Of a stretch of 64,000 nucleotides of DNA, positions 17,187 through 25,448 are shown piece after piece (position 1 is the first letter of the stretch; each line of letters opens with the position of its first letter). A model generated the notes under the pieces. That model was not told the origin of the DNA and made no database searches. It saw nothing but the letters and a program-made list of their open reading frames with translations. Made by a program: the position numbers and the translations under genes. The DNA comes from Caldilineaceae bacterium. Its GTDB lineage: Bacteria; Chloroflexota; Anaerolineae; Caldilineales; Caldilineaceae. The stretch lies in contig JADLDO010000064.1 of assembly GCA_020846635.1 (NCBI GenBank), forward strand, positions 124,001 to 188,000. Reading direction: 5' to 3'.

Positions 17187-18016
17187 GGCCCTGGGAGCGA
17201 GACGTCTACCACCCCGCCCAATGTGGCGTTGGCTTCTTGATAGTACAACAACCGCAAATGATATTCAACCGCAAGATGAGGGGTCAAACGCCCCGTCCAC
17301 TCTACACTATCACCGATCTTGCGATAGGGATACTCACCCTCTGCCAACCCAGTCAAGATTGCACCCCGCTCGTCTTGGCCGGAGTACCCAAGCGTCATGC
17401 CGGGAAACAGTGCGCCCGGCGCAGTGGTCACACTGTGCGGAAAACGCATGACATGGCTGCCTGGAGTCGCCCCGACCGCTGCTGCTTGTGGATGCACATT
17501 TTCAATCACCAAGCGCTGCACGCCCGCAGCACGCACTTGGCCCGCTCCAAGATGATAGACGCGCAGCCGCAGATGATAGCTCACGCCACTCATCCCCGGC
17601 CAAGAGCCGTCAAAATCGAGCGAATCTCCCAAGCGGCGCGGGGCGCGCAGCCCATTGATTTCAAACTGCGCTGCGTCGTCCCCTGCCGCCGCGCCCACAA
17701 AGAGAATGTCGGTTCCCGGAATCCGCTGCCCCGTCGCCAGCGCCATCTCCACGGGCCCCTGAAAGGCAATAGCACCCACCGGCGTTTGTAGACCAGAGAG
17801 TGCCTCTAGCCCTGGTACATTGCCGAGCGTGCTCAAATCCGGCAGCCCCAGGTCACCCATCAAGCCCTGAATATCATCCCAATTGGCGGGCATCCCAGGA
17901 ATCTCAATCGGAAGTTGTGTCGGCAGTGGCAAGGGCAGCCCACAGCCCATCAACAAGAGCGCAACACTGAGCAAACTAACGCAGCGAGACACGCCACGGG
18001 CAATATGCCCGTTCAT
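17183..18016 (-). CDS. Putative lipoprotein of unknown function
   Basis: A 277-residue secreted lipoprotein: the N-terminus from the ATG at 18016 has a basic start, a hydrophobic stretch and a lipobox ending LLMGC (C about 22). The mature part contains two similar beta-rich segments, 'RLGDSLDFDGSWPGMSGVSYHLRLRVYHLG' and 'KIGDSVEWTGRLTPHLAVEYHLRLLYYQE', suggesting an internal duplication. An ATG at 18049 in frame would overlap the upstream metallopeptidase gene; 18016 gives the better signal peptide. It overlaps the next gene by 4 bases. No family recognised. Confidence 0.65.
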   Translation of the reverse strand: MNGHIARGVSRCVSLLSVALLLMGCGLPLPLPTQLPIEIPGMPANWDDIQGLMGDLGLPDLSTLGNVPGLEALSGLQTPVGAIAFQGPVEMALATGQRIPGTDILFVGAAAGDDAAQFEINGLRAPRRLGDSLDFDGSWPGMSGVSYHLRLRVYHLGAGQVRAAGVQRLVIENVHPQAAAVGATPGSHVMRFPHSVTTAPGALFPGMTLGYSGQDERGAILTGLAEGEYPYRKIGDSVEWTGRLTPHLAVEYHLRLLYYQEANATLGGVVDVSLPGP

Positions 18017-18029
18017 CCAGGCAACCAAC

Positions 18030-18434
18030 CTAATAGGCACCAATTTCATGTAGCCGATCATCGTCGATTCCAAAGTGATGCGCCACCTCATGCAGCACTG
18101 TGCGGCGGACTTGTGCGCGAATCGCATCCTCGTCGCCCGGAGGACAGAAGCGTAAAATCGGCCCGCGAAAGATTGTAATCTTATCCGGCGGCACCATGCC
18201 ATAGTATTGCGTACGCACAGTCAATGGCACGCCCTCGTAGAGCCCCAATAGGGTATGTCCAGCTTGGACTCGCGCTGACCCTAATTGCCCGCGCGTGGGC
18301 CATTCCTCCACCGTTACCACCAAATTATCGATGGTATTCCACAGTTCGTCAGGAATTGAGTCCAGCGCTTCTTGGACCAACTCCTCAAAGCGCTCGCGCG
18401 CGACATAGGAGTTACCACCTTGAATCACCTGCAT
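18030..18434 (-). CDS. Minimal zincin-like metallopeptidase
   Basis: A 134-residue protein with a clear HExxH zinc-binding helix (H115-E116-x2-H119, 'LHEVAHHFG') followed by 'DDDRLHE', the layout of the small zincin-like metallopeptidase family (PF06262, formerly DUF1025). Such proteins are cytoplasmic minigluzincins with no known substrate. No signal peptide is present. It lies 13 bases before the lipoprotein gene, so they may share a message, but no functional tie is obvious. Confidence 0.85.
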   Translation of the reverse strand: MQVIQGGNSYVARERFEELVQEALDSIPDELWNTIDNLVVTVEEWPTRGQLGSARVQAGHTLLGLYEGVPLTVRTQYYGMVPPDKITIFRGPILRFCPPGDEDAIRAQVRRTVLHEVAHHFGIDDDRLHEIGAY

Positions 18435-18506
18435 AAGACCCCACTCGTTTCAATCTGCCGCCTTTATGGAGACGACCTCTACACGACACCCTCTGCACTA
18501 CGCCTT

Positions 18507-18761
18507 CTACACTAAGGAGCGGAGTAACTGCTCCAACACGATGATCCCAAAAAAGGCGATGATCATCGAGATATCGATCATCCCGCCCAGAGGTGGCACG
18601 AGCTTACGAATCGGCTCTAGCACTGGCTCGGTGATTGAATGGAGAAATTGCACCGCTGGGTTATAGGGGTCAAGATTAGGAATCCAACTCATCAGCGCAC
18701 GCGCCAGCAAAACGTAGCTGTACAACTGCAAAAGAATAAGCACCAACTGGATGACGATCAT
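18507..18761 (-). CDS. yggT: YggT family membrane protein
   Basis: An 84-residue protein with two membrane segments and the YggT signature 'LLARALMSWIPNLDPYNPAVQFLHSITEPVLEPIRKLVPPLGG'. The family has been linked to osmotic stress and division-site organisation, with no biochemical activity assigned. Its ATG overlaps the proC stop codon (ATGA). The yggS-proC-yggT order seen here is conserved in many bacteria. Confidence 0.92.
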   Translation of the reverse strand: MIVIQLVLILLQLYSYVLLARALMSWIPNLDPYNPAVQFLHSITEPVLEPIRKLVPPLGGMIDISMIIAFFGIIVLEQLLRSLV

Positions 18762-19594
18762 TGATCACCTTTCTGGCTATATTGAGCGCCGAGCGCTTCG
18801 CTGCGCCGCGTCGCGGCTTCCACTGCGCGAATGATGGCCGCGCGCACTCCACTCTGTTCAAGTTCAAAGAGCCCAGCCGCAGTCGTTCCCGCCGGGCTTG
18901 TCACACGATTCTTCAGTTCAGCGGGATGAAGACCTGTGCTGCGCACCAGTTCCACACTCCCGTCAATCGTCTGCAACACAATCTTGAGGGCATCTGCACG
19001 ACTAAAACCAATCTGCACACCCGCATCGATCAGAGCTTCTATCAGCAAGAACACATAGCCTGGCCCAGAGCCACTCAGACCCGTCGCCATGTCCAGATAA
19101 TGTTCGTCCTCTACCATGACCTGCTCCCCCAAAGCGTTGAGAATCGCCTGGGTTTGCTGCCGCTGTTCAGGTGTCACAGCCGGGGTTGCCACCCATACCG
19201 TCATCCCCTTGCCGACCTGTGCAGGTGTATTGGGCATGGTACGCACTATGCGCTCATGCGCTAACCCCTGCTGCATCGGCGCGATCGGAACGCCCGCCAC
19301 GATACTGAGGATCAAGGCAGTCGCCGGAATCTTGCCGTTTAGTTCGGCCATCACCTTTGGCAGAATTTGCGGCTTTACGCTCAAAACCACCACATCTGCA
19401 TCTTTCACTGCATCGAGATTGGTGCTGGTCGTCTTGACACCGAAATGACTTTCCATCTGTTCACGGCGCGCCGCAACCGGATCACTTGCCACGATCTGTG
19501 CAGCCGTCACCACACCTTGCGCCACCATCCCCTTGATCATGGCCTCGCCCATCGCGCCACTGCCAATAAATGAAATCTGCCGGATCTCCGCCAT
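18758..19594 (-). CDS. proC: Pyrroline-5-carboxylate reductase
   Basis: Last step of proline synthesis: reduces pyrroline-5-carboxylate with NAD(P)H. The 278-residue protein has the N-terminal Rossmann motif 'ISFIGSGAMGEAMIKGM', the central 'SIVAGVPI' and 'RTMPNTPAQVG', and the C-terminal dimer signature 'GLSGSGPGYVFLLIEALIDAGV' with 'HPAELKNRVTSPAGTTAAGL'. Length and motifs are normal. The start is the ATG at 19594; a GTG one codon earlier is equally open. It overlaps yggT by 4 bases and follows yggS by 63. Confidence 0.96.
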   Translation of the reverse strand: MAEIRQISFIGSGAMGEAMIKGMVAQGVVTAAQIVASDPVAARREQMESHFGVKTTSTNLDAVKDADVVVLSVKPQILPKVMAELNGKIPATALILSIVAGVPIAPMQQGLAHERIVRTMPNTPAQVGKGMTVWVATPAVTPEQRQQTQAILNALGEQVMVEDEHYLDMATGLSGSGPGYVFLLIEALIDAGVQIGFSRADALKIVLQTIDGSVELVRSTGLHPAELKNRVTSPAGTTAAGLFELEQSGVRAAIIRAVEAATRRSEALGAQYSQKGDQ

Positions 19595-19657
19595 CACCTG
19601 CCCCCCATGGGCTTATATTTTAGAGTCAACTGCCGTCACGCATCGACTCGTGAATGA

Positions 19658-20380
19658 TCAATACTGCCGCGCTCCAAAGATCGCCGACCCCACACGCACC
19701 AGCGTCGCACCTTCTTCCACGGCAACTTCAAAATCATTGGTCATGCCCATCGAGAGTTCAGGCCACACCACCCCCGGATGCTCCAGCGTCACGCGCTCGC
19801 GCAGCTCACGCAGCCGCCGAAAGACAGGACGCGTCTCCTCGGCTTCAGCCACAAAAGGTGCCATCGTCATCAGCCCCGCGACCCGAACCCCTGAATACGC
19901 CATACACTCCGGCACCGCGGCCAAAAGCTCTTGCGGCGTAAAGCCATGCTTGCTCTCCTCGCCACTCACATTGACTTCCAAGAGCACCTCCATGACCGTA
20001 CCCGCCGCAATGGCATCACAGTTGAGACGATTCGCCAGCTTGAGCCGGTCTACCGAGTGGATCAACGCAAAGGGGCCAATCGCATTAGCGCTCTTGCGGC
20101 TCTGGATCGTGCCGATCAGATGCCAGCGAATATCAGCCAATCCCTGCTGCTTGGCCTGCTCAACCTTAGGCCACAATTCTTCCACACGGTTCTCGCCAAA
20201 ATCACGCTGCCCCGCCGCATAAGCCGTTTCAATTGCCTCAAAGGGTTGCGTCTTGCTCACCGCCACCAACGTAATCTGACTGGCAGTTCTTCCCACACGT
20301 TGGGCCGCGGCAGCAATGCGTTGCCGCACCATCGCAAGATTCGCCGCAATAACCGCCGGCGTGCCACTCTCCACCGCCAC
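19658..20380 (-). CDS. yggS: PLP homeostasis protein, YggS/PLPBP family
   Basis: A 240-residue TIM-barrel PLP-binding protein without known catalysis that keeps free pyridoxal phosphate in balance. The PLP lysine lies in 'LVAVSKTQP', followed by 'FGENRVEE', 'WHLIGTIQSRKS' and the C-terminal 'LSMGMTNDFEVAVEEGATLVRVGSAIFG'. It heads the yggS-proC-yggT group. Start uncertain: GTG at 20380 or a second GTG at 20374 with AGAGGG at a better distance. Confidence 0.95.
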   Translation of the reverse strand: MAVESGTPAVIAANLAMVRQRIAAAAQRVGRTASQITLVAVSKTQPFEAIETAYAAGQRDFGENRVEELWPKVEQAKQQGLADIRWHLIGTIQSRKSANAIGPFALIHSVDRLKLANRLNCDAIAAGTVMEVLLEVNVSGEESKHGFTPQELLAAVPECMAYSGVRVAGLMTMAPFVAEAEETRPVFRRLRELRERVTLEHPGVVWPELSMGMTNDFEVAVEEGATLVRVGSAIFGARQY

Positions 20381-20454
20381 CCTCTTTCTATCACACGACT
20401 TCTATTACACTACGTTTACGTTCAAGATTCGTTGCACTATTGTACCAGTCAATA

Positions 20455-20472
20455 CCTCCTCTGAAAAGGAGG
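20455..20472. other. Short hairpin between the surface-protein gene and yggS
   Basis: CCTCCT-ctgaaa-AGGAGG, a perfect 6-bp stem. It has no T-run, so it is at best a weak terminator after the gene ending at 20496. No other feature is seen in 20381-20495. Confidence 0.3.
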
Positions 20473-20495
20473 CTGTATCGCCTGGCACAAAGCCC

Positions 20496-21674
20496 CTAGC
20501 ATCTCTTATTGCTCCCCGCCATCGGCAGATACAGGCTCGGTGTCATGCCCTGTGTCACTGTAATCGGCAGCGTAGGCGTGATAGGGGCCACGACAGGCGC
20601 AGTAAACGTCACGACCTGCGGCTTACTCCACACACCCGGATAGCGATGGTTGGGGGCAATACCTTCGGGTGGCGCAGGTGGCTGTTCAGCCCGCGCGCGC
20701 ACCCGAAATTCGTAGGAGCTATCCACACAGGGAGCCTGAAAGGTCATGCTCATTGGGTCAGTCGCGCCGATCAGCAGATCACGCCACTCACCGCTGGGCA
20801 GCGGTCGCGCCTGCACGTCAAAAAGCAGTTCATAGGTTCCCCCAATCTCCACAACATCTGCCGACTGCTGTCCCTCCCAATTCAGCATAATCTCACGGCC
20901 CCCTTCGACCGTCCCTGGCAACGCTTTCATTGCCGAAAGTGGCGCGCGCACCAGGCTAAATTCGTCCATAAAGCCCAGGTTGCCATGAAACTGAAAGGGG
21001 CTGGTCATGCGCGCAAAGACGGTAATCGTATCAGCCAACGCTGTGACGCTGGTGTACAGATTCTTCCAGCCAAGATTCCCGCGATTTTCCACCCACACAA
21101 TCGCCGGGGAGTTATGATCTGTGCCCCCATAAGGATCAATACCGATGGCTTTCGCAATATAATTCCCGTCAGGACAATCCACCGGGTTATCATTGCCACA
21201 CTTGCTAGACATCCAAGCGCTCAGGCTGTAGGCTCCCCCAATAGTCGCAGGGACTTGATGATAGAGGAGCACATCAAAGGGCTTCCCAGGCTCCGGCAGT
21301 CTCTCGAGATCCTGTGAGCGCACCGTAAGGCTGTCATAACCGCCTCCAAAGGCTCGCTCGATCCAGCGCCCCTCGTCGGATGTGCCACACGTATGGAGAA
21401 TAGAAAGTCGCACACTCAGCAGGCGCGGCGAACCGAGGGCATAGACAGCCGTCCATCCATTGGGGATCAAAGTCTCCTCCCCAGTCGGATTGACCCCCGC
21501 GGTATAGCCATCTGCACATTCAAAACGAGGATTGGTCAGCTGCGGTCGTACAGGAGGAATCGTCCAATTGTTGCTCGAAGCCGTTGCCGTCGGCTCGCCA
21601 CTCCACCACCAGAGCGCACACCCCACTGCCCAAATCAATGCCCAGCCGCCTACTCGAAGCCATCGCCTGTCCAT
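20496..21674 (-). CDS. Secreted surface protein with fibronectin III-like region and YLPM ending
   Basis: A 392-residue exported protein. The N-terminus is a signal peptide (basic 'MDRRWLRVGG' then a hydrophobic stretch to about residue 30). The body (about 45-245) resembles a carbohydrate-binding beta-sandwich ('NPRFECADGY', 'NGWTAVYALGSPRLLSVR', 'AYSLSAWMSSKCG'), and about 255-350 a fibronectin III-like domain ('YEFRVRARAEQ'). The C-terminus is a Thr-Pro-rich linker ending 'TPSLYLPMAGSNKRC'. Proteins from Chloroflexota often end in a short YLP-type motif, which supports the taxonomic guess. No catalytic residues recognised. Confidence 0.65.
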   Translation of the reverse strand: MDRRWLRVGGWALIWAVGCALWWWSGEPTATASSNNWTIPPVRPQLTNPRFECADGYTAGVNPTGEETLIPNGWTAVYALGSPRLLSVRLSILHTCGTSDEGRWIERAFGGGYDSLTVRSQDLERLPEPGKPFDVLLYHQVPATIGGAYSLSAWMSSKCGNDNPVDCPDGNYIAKAIGIDPYGGTDHNSPAIVWVENRGNLGWKNLYTSVTALADTITVFARMTSPFQFHGNLGFMDEFSLVRAPLSAMKALPGTVEGGREIMLNWEGQQSADVVEIGGTYELLFDVQARPLPSGEWRDLLIGATDPMSMTFQAPCVDSSYEFRVRARAEQPPAPPEGIAPNHRYPGVWSKPQVVTFTAPVVAPITPTLPITVTQGMTPSLYLPMAGSNKRC

Positions 21675-21714
21675 AGATCTCCGCTACCCTTCGTTTGTCT
21701 TTTGTCTGCGAGTT

Positions 21715-22518
21715 TTATGGTTTTGGGGACAACCATGCCATCATCGCGAACAGGCCACAGCGCCCCTGTTCTGCCCGATGGCTGTAGAAATCATCAGTAT
21801 GTTGGGCTGTGTCGATGCCGCTGACCTCAATCTGTTCCGGCAACACACCGGCCTCCACCAACTGCCCTACATTCGCTTGCCACAGATCAAAGTGTGGGCG
21901 GGCGGCTTCCCCATCTGGGAAGTGGAAATATTGATCTGCATTGGGGAGCTTGGCCTGGGCCATCGCCAGCACTTCCTCCCCAACCTGGTAGCTTTCCGGC
22001 CCGATACTGGGGCCAATGCAGGCGATCATCTGCGCCGGGTCACTGCCATAGGCCGCTTGCATGGCCCACAGCATCGCCACAGCAGCGCCGTTGACCGTCC
22101 CGCGCCATCCGGCATGACAGATGCCCAACGCGTGCGCGCTGGGATCATAGAGTAAAATGGGCACGCAATCTGCAAAGACCGTGGAGAGTGGAAGCCCTAC
22201 GGCATCCGTGACCAGGGCATCAATGCCATCCAGCGTCTCCCCCACCTGCTCCCAATCGACCTTAGCCACGCCTGTACCATGAACCTGGCGCGCATGGGTC
22301 ACATGCGCCGGGTTGATGCCCGCGGCCTCGGCAAAACGCCGCCGGTTCTCCTCCACCCGCTCGCGCGTATCGCCGCGCGCCACACTGAAATTCAATGTGT
22401 TCCACGGGGCTGGACTCACACCCCCATGACGCGTGCTCACATGCACAAGCACAGGGTAGTCCGCCAGCAAATCAAAGGTATAGGTTACAACCCCATTCGG
22501 ATGGGTCACTCGGTGCAT
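21715..22518 (-). CDS. pgeF: Peptidoglycan editing factor/purine nucleoside phosphorylase, PgeF (YfiH) family
   Basis: A 267-residue member of the YfiH/LACC1 family. The conserved active-site pieces are all seen: 'VSTRHGGVS', 'HARQVHGTGV', 'FADCVPILLYDP', 'CHAGWRGTVNG' and 'IGPSIGPESYQVG'. Family members have purine nucleoside phosphorylase or adenosine deaminase activity and have been linked to editing of peptidoglycan precursors. The start is the ATG at 22518; the longer frame from 22689 overlaps the upstream radical-SAM gene. The two genes are 8 bases apart. Confidence 0.92.
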   Translation of the reverse strand: MHRVTHPNGVVTYTFDLLADYPVLVHVSTRHGGVSPAPWNTLNFSVARGDTRERVEENRRRFAEAAGINPAHVTHARQVHGTGVAKVDWEQVGETLDGIDALVTDAVGLPLSTVFADCVPILLYDPSAHALGICHAGWRGTVNGAAVAMLWAMQAAYGSDPAQMIACIGPSIGPESYQVGEEVLAMAQAKLPNADQYFHFPDGEAARPHFDLWQANVGQLVEAGVLPEQIEVSGIDTAQHTDDFYSHRAEQGRCGLFAMMAWLSPKP

Positions 22519-22526
22519 GGCTTGGG

Positions 22527-24434
22527 CTAACTCAACTCGATGGGTGAAACAGTCGTGGGATGAGTAGATGATACGATCTGCTGTTCTCGTTTTAGATGGC
22601 TCCACGGCTGCCAATCCTGGGCACGCCAGGGGCCTCCTTTGGCCGCGGGGATGGGACGATTCGCATTGTTGCCATAGCGGAAGGCCCACTCGGTATCACA
22701 GGCATGGCAGCTCAAGCAACCCGCAGAATCCGGCGGACAGCTCAACCCCGTCTCATCGCGTGCCGCCAATTTGAGTTCATAGTGAAAATAACTTTCGCTG
22801 ACACCGCTTTGCACCACGTCCCACGGCAGCGCATCGCCTACCGCCCATGCCCCCACATAATCATCCTTCTCCAAGCCGGCGTCCTCCATCGCCTGGAAGA
22901 AGCTGCGTACCGTTAGCCCCCCCGCCGGAATCGCCAGCAAAACTTCCGCCAAGCGACGGTCGCCCCGGCTCAGAACAGCCTGCACCTCTGCCCAATCGGG
23001 CGCATCGGCGCGCACATCGACACCCTGGCGCGCCAGGGCCATGTGGATACGCTTTTGGCGGCTGCGCAGATCTGCGGTCGAAGCCATCCCCTCCCATTGA
23101 AAGGGCGTATGCGCCTTAGGCACAAAGGGGGTGGCGTTGATGGCAATACGCCGCTTGAAGCGCTTGCGTGCCTCCAATGTGAAGTCAATCAGCGCCTGAA
23201 TATCATCGTCGGTCTCCGTCGGATGCCCCACCATGAAATAGAGCTTGAGTTGGGCAAAGTTGAACTCTTGCGCCAGGCTAATCGCCCGCATCATCTGTTC
23301 TTCCGTCTGCGTCTTGTTGATCACATTACGCAGCCGTTGGCTGCCTGCCTCCGGGGCAACCGTCAAATTTTGTGTGCCCCCCGCGGCCATCGCCTTGATC
23401 AACGGCACGCTGATCGGGTCCATGCGCATCGAACTCGCGCTGATGCTAGCGCCCATCTGCTCCAACGCCGTCGCCAACTCATCGATCTGCGTGTGGTCGC
23501 TCACTGCCGCGCTCACCAGGCCAATCTTGCGATGACCGGCAGCCACCGCTGCCTCTGCCGAAGCCAAGAGCCGCTCCAACGGCTGTTCGCGCGCCGGACG
23601 ATAGACATAGCCCGCCAGACAGAAGCGACAGCCACGCCCACATCCGCGCGCAATCTCCATCAGATGCATATTGGAGAACTCGGTGTCGCCCGTATACAAC
23701 TGGCTATCCGTTGCAAACTCCGGCAAATTACGCACCCACAGCCGCTCGACCTTGCGAAAGTGGGGATGATGCCGGTTCGATGGGCGCAGGCTCGGCACAT
23801 ACCAGCCCGCTCTGCCATCCAATTCAGCCAACAATGCGGTGTGATCGTCTATGTCCTCGCGACAGAGTTCAATCAACTGGGGCACTGCCTCCTCGCCCTC
23901 GCCAATCAAAATTGCATCAAAGAAGGGGGCAACCGGCTCTGGGTTCATGGTGACACCCGGCCCCCCGGCAATCAAGAGCGGCCAGGGCTGGCCGTTCCAT
24001 TGCCTGCTGTTGGCCCGATCTGCCGCCAGCGGCGGAATGTTCGCATGGCGCAGCAGTTCGACCACATGAAAATAATCCATCTCCCACGAGATGGTAAAAG
24101 CCCAAAGGTCAAAGTCCGCCGCGGGTCGTTCGTTTTCCAAAGAGAGCAGCGGCTTGCCCGCTTGGGCCGCGCCTTTCTCCCAGAAAAAACGTTCGCAAAG
24201 CACATCGTCGTCGCGATTAAACATGGCATAGAGCAATTGCAGCGCCAAACTGCTCATGCCCACATAATAGGTATTGGGCATCGTCAGCGCCACCGCCAGC
24301 CGCCCACCCCAATCTTTGTAAATTGCGCCTTGCTCGTCGCGCTGCGTTGCGCGTGCAGTTCCGGCCCCCTGGGCACGATGCCCTGCCGCTTGATGCGTCC
24401 TTGATTGACCCTGACGTGCTTTATCCTTTGCCAT
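22527..24434 (-). CDS. B12-binding/radical SAM protein, TIGR03960-like
   Basis: A 635-residue radical SAM enzyme. The N-terminal part (about 35-215) is a degenerate cobalamin-binding-like region with 'AVALTMPNTYYVGMSSLALQLLYA' and 'LLIAGGPGVTMNPEPVAPFFDAILIGEGEE'. The 4Fe-4S site is 'ARGCGRGCRFCLAGYVYRP' with the three cysteines of a Cx3Cx2C motif, followed by the usual radical SAM barrel elements. A Cys pair near the C-terminus ('GCLSCHACD') could be a second metal site. In many genomes this family is followed by a DUF2344 partner, which is absent here. Substrate unknown. Confidence 0.87.
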   Translation of the reverse strand: MAKDKARQGQSRTHQAAGHRAQGAGTARATQRDEQGAIYKDWGGRLAVALTMPNTYYVGMSSLALQLLYAMFNRDDDVLCERFFWEKGAAQAGKPLLSLENERPAADFDLWAFTISWEMDYFHVVELLRHANIPPLAADRANSRQWNGQPWPLLIAGGPGVTMNPEPVAPFFDAILIGEGEEAVPQLIELCREDIDDHTALLAELDGRAGWYVPSLRPSNRHHPHFRKVERLWVRNLPEFATDSQLYTGDTEFSNMHLMEIARGCGRGCRFCLAGYVYRPAREQPLERLLASAEAAVAAGHRKIGLVSAAVSDHTQIDELATALEQMGASISASSMRMDPISVPLIKAMAAGGTQNLTVAPEAGSQRLRNVINKTQTEEQMMRAISLAQEFNFAQLKLYFMVGHPTETDDDIQALIDFTLEARKRFKRRIAINATPFVPKAHTPFQWEGMASTADLRSRQKRIHMALARQGVDVRADAPDWAEVQAVLSRGDRRLAEVLLAIPAGGLTVRSFFQAMEDAGLEKDDYVGAWAVGDALPWDVVQSGVSESYFHYELKLAARDETGLSCPPDSAGCLSCHACDTEWAFRYGNNANRPIPAAKGGPWRAQDWQPWSHLKREQQIVSSTHPTTVSPIELS

Positions 24435-24651
24435 TATCCTCTGCTATGATCTTCGTGCGCCATGCTTCACAAGCATGCCACACGACTCCAACTGCCAACC
24501 TATCCCACTGCCTGAGCCTTCCATTATACTCGAAAGTTGCCATACCATTGGCAAAGCCGCTTACAGTGCGCGCGCCCGACCTCATACACCCTCCTGGAAG
24601 CTTCTGACGGGAGCCCTTTGGGCGCGGGAGAGTTATCGCCAGGCATGTACG
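24435..24651. other. Intergenic region with one dispersed-repeat copy
   Basis: 217 bases between the radical SAM gene start and the end of ydcF. No ORF or RNA recognised. It holds the repeat described at 24586-24607; nothing else stands out. Confidence 0.4.
24586..24607. repeat. Copy A of a dispersed 22-bp repeat
   Basis: This 22-base stretch (ACACCCTCC-t-GGAAGCTTCTGA) matches 21 of 22 bases with 44129-44150, where it is the left half of a perfect hairpin. Here the right half is replaced by unrelated sequence. See findings. Confidence 0.55.
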
Positions 24652-25443
24652 CTACAGCCACCCGCGCAGCCGGTAGACAACCATGCCAATATACTCCCGT
24701 AACGACCGCGTAGAGTAATCGAGCCGTTCGGAATTGGGGATAATCTTCAACACCCAACCATCTACCCCCAGATCGGATGTCCGCCCTTCGACATCCCAGG
24801 TCGCCAAAAAATCGGCGGGCGCAGGCAGCACCTCAAAGCCCTGATGCTCGAAAATCGCCACAGAACGAGGCATATGCAGCCCCGACGTGACCAACAGAAT
24901 TTGGTTAAAACTCCTCGCATCAGCAATCTCACGCACATAGAGCGCGTTCTCATGGGTATTGCGCGACCGATCCTCGCGCACGATGGCCTCTTGGGGCACG
25001 CCATAGGCCATCAACAGTTCCTGCATTGCATCCGCTTCGGGTACGGTTGAGCCAAAAAACTCGATAAAGCCGCCACTGACCACAATAAAGGGAGCCTTGC
25101 CTTCATGGTATAACTTGGCGGCATAGCCAACACGGTCGCCCGCCTCATTCATCTCCGACATGGGTCTGGGAGGCAGGTGAGGCCGCGTCCCACCCCCCAA
25201 CAGTACGATTGCCTGCGCCTGGGGCAATTCGCCCTGCGGTAGATAGCGCCATTCGAGTGAACTGACCAACCTGTGCGCCACCCACTCATTGCCAAAGGCC
25301 AGCAGCAGACCCAACGCCAACCCGATACAGACTTGCTGCACGCGGCGGTGCTTGTACATCAACAGCGCAACAACCAGAAGAATCGAAGCAAGACCAACAG
25401 GGTAGACAAACAGTGGAAGTAGTTTCGAAAGAAAGAGGAACAT
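24652..25443 (-). CDS. YdcF/ElyC family membrane protein (DUF218)
   Basis: A 263-residue protein with two N-terminal membrane segments ('MFLFLSKLLPLFVYPVGLASILLVVALLMY' and 'VCIGLALGLLLAFGN') and a DUF218 domain outside: 'AIVLLGGG', 'AAKLYHEGKAPFIVVSGG', 'REDRSRNTHENALYV' and 'ILLVTSGLHMPRS'. The family includes ElyC and SanA, involved in envelope integrity and lipid-carrier metabolism. The ATG at 25443 was chosen over a TTG at 25461 because it starts a typical family N-terminus. It begins 5 bases after the hydantoinase-type gene. Confidence 0.9.
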   Translation of the reverse strand: MFLFLSKLLPLFVYPVGLASILLVVALLMYKHRRVQQVCIGLALGLLLAFGNEWVAHRLVSSLEWRYLPQGELPQAQAIVLLGGGTRPHLPPRPMSEMNEAGDRVGYAAKLYHEGKAPFIVVSGGFIEFFGSTVPEADAMQELLMAYGVPQEAIVREDRSRNTHENALYVREIADARSFNQILLVTSGLHMPRSVAIFEHQGFEVLPAPADFLATWDVEGRTSDLGVDGWVLKIIPNSERLDYSTRSLREYIGMVVYRLRGWL

Positions 25444-25448
25444 GAATG

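Noticed and set aside
23043..24404. Plus-strand frame of 453 residues opposite the radical SAM gene
   Set aside because: Shadow of a high-GC gene; the minus-strand protein has clear catalytic motifs and this one has none.
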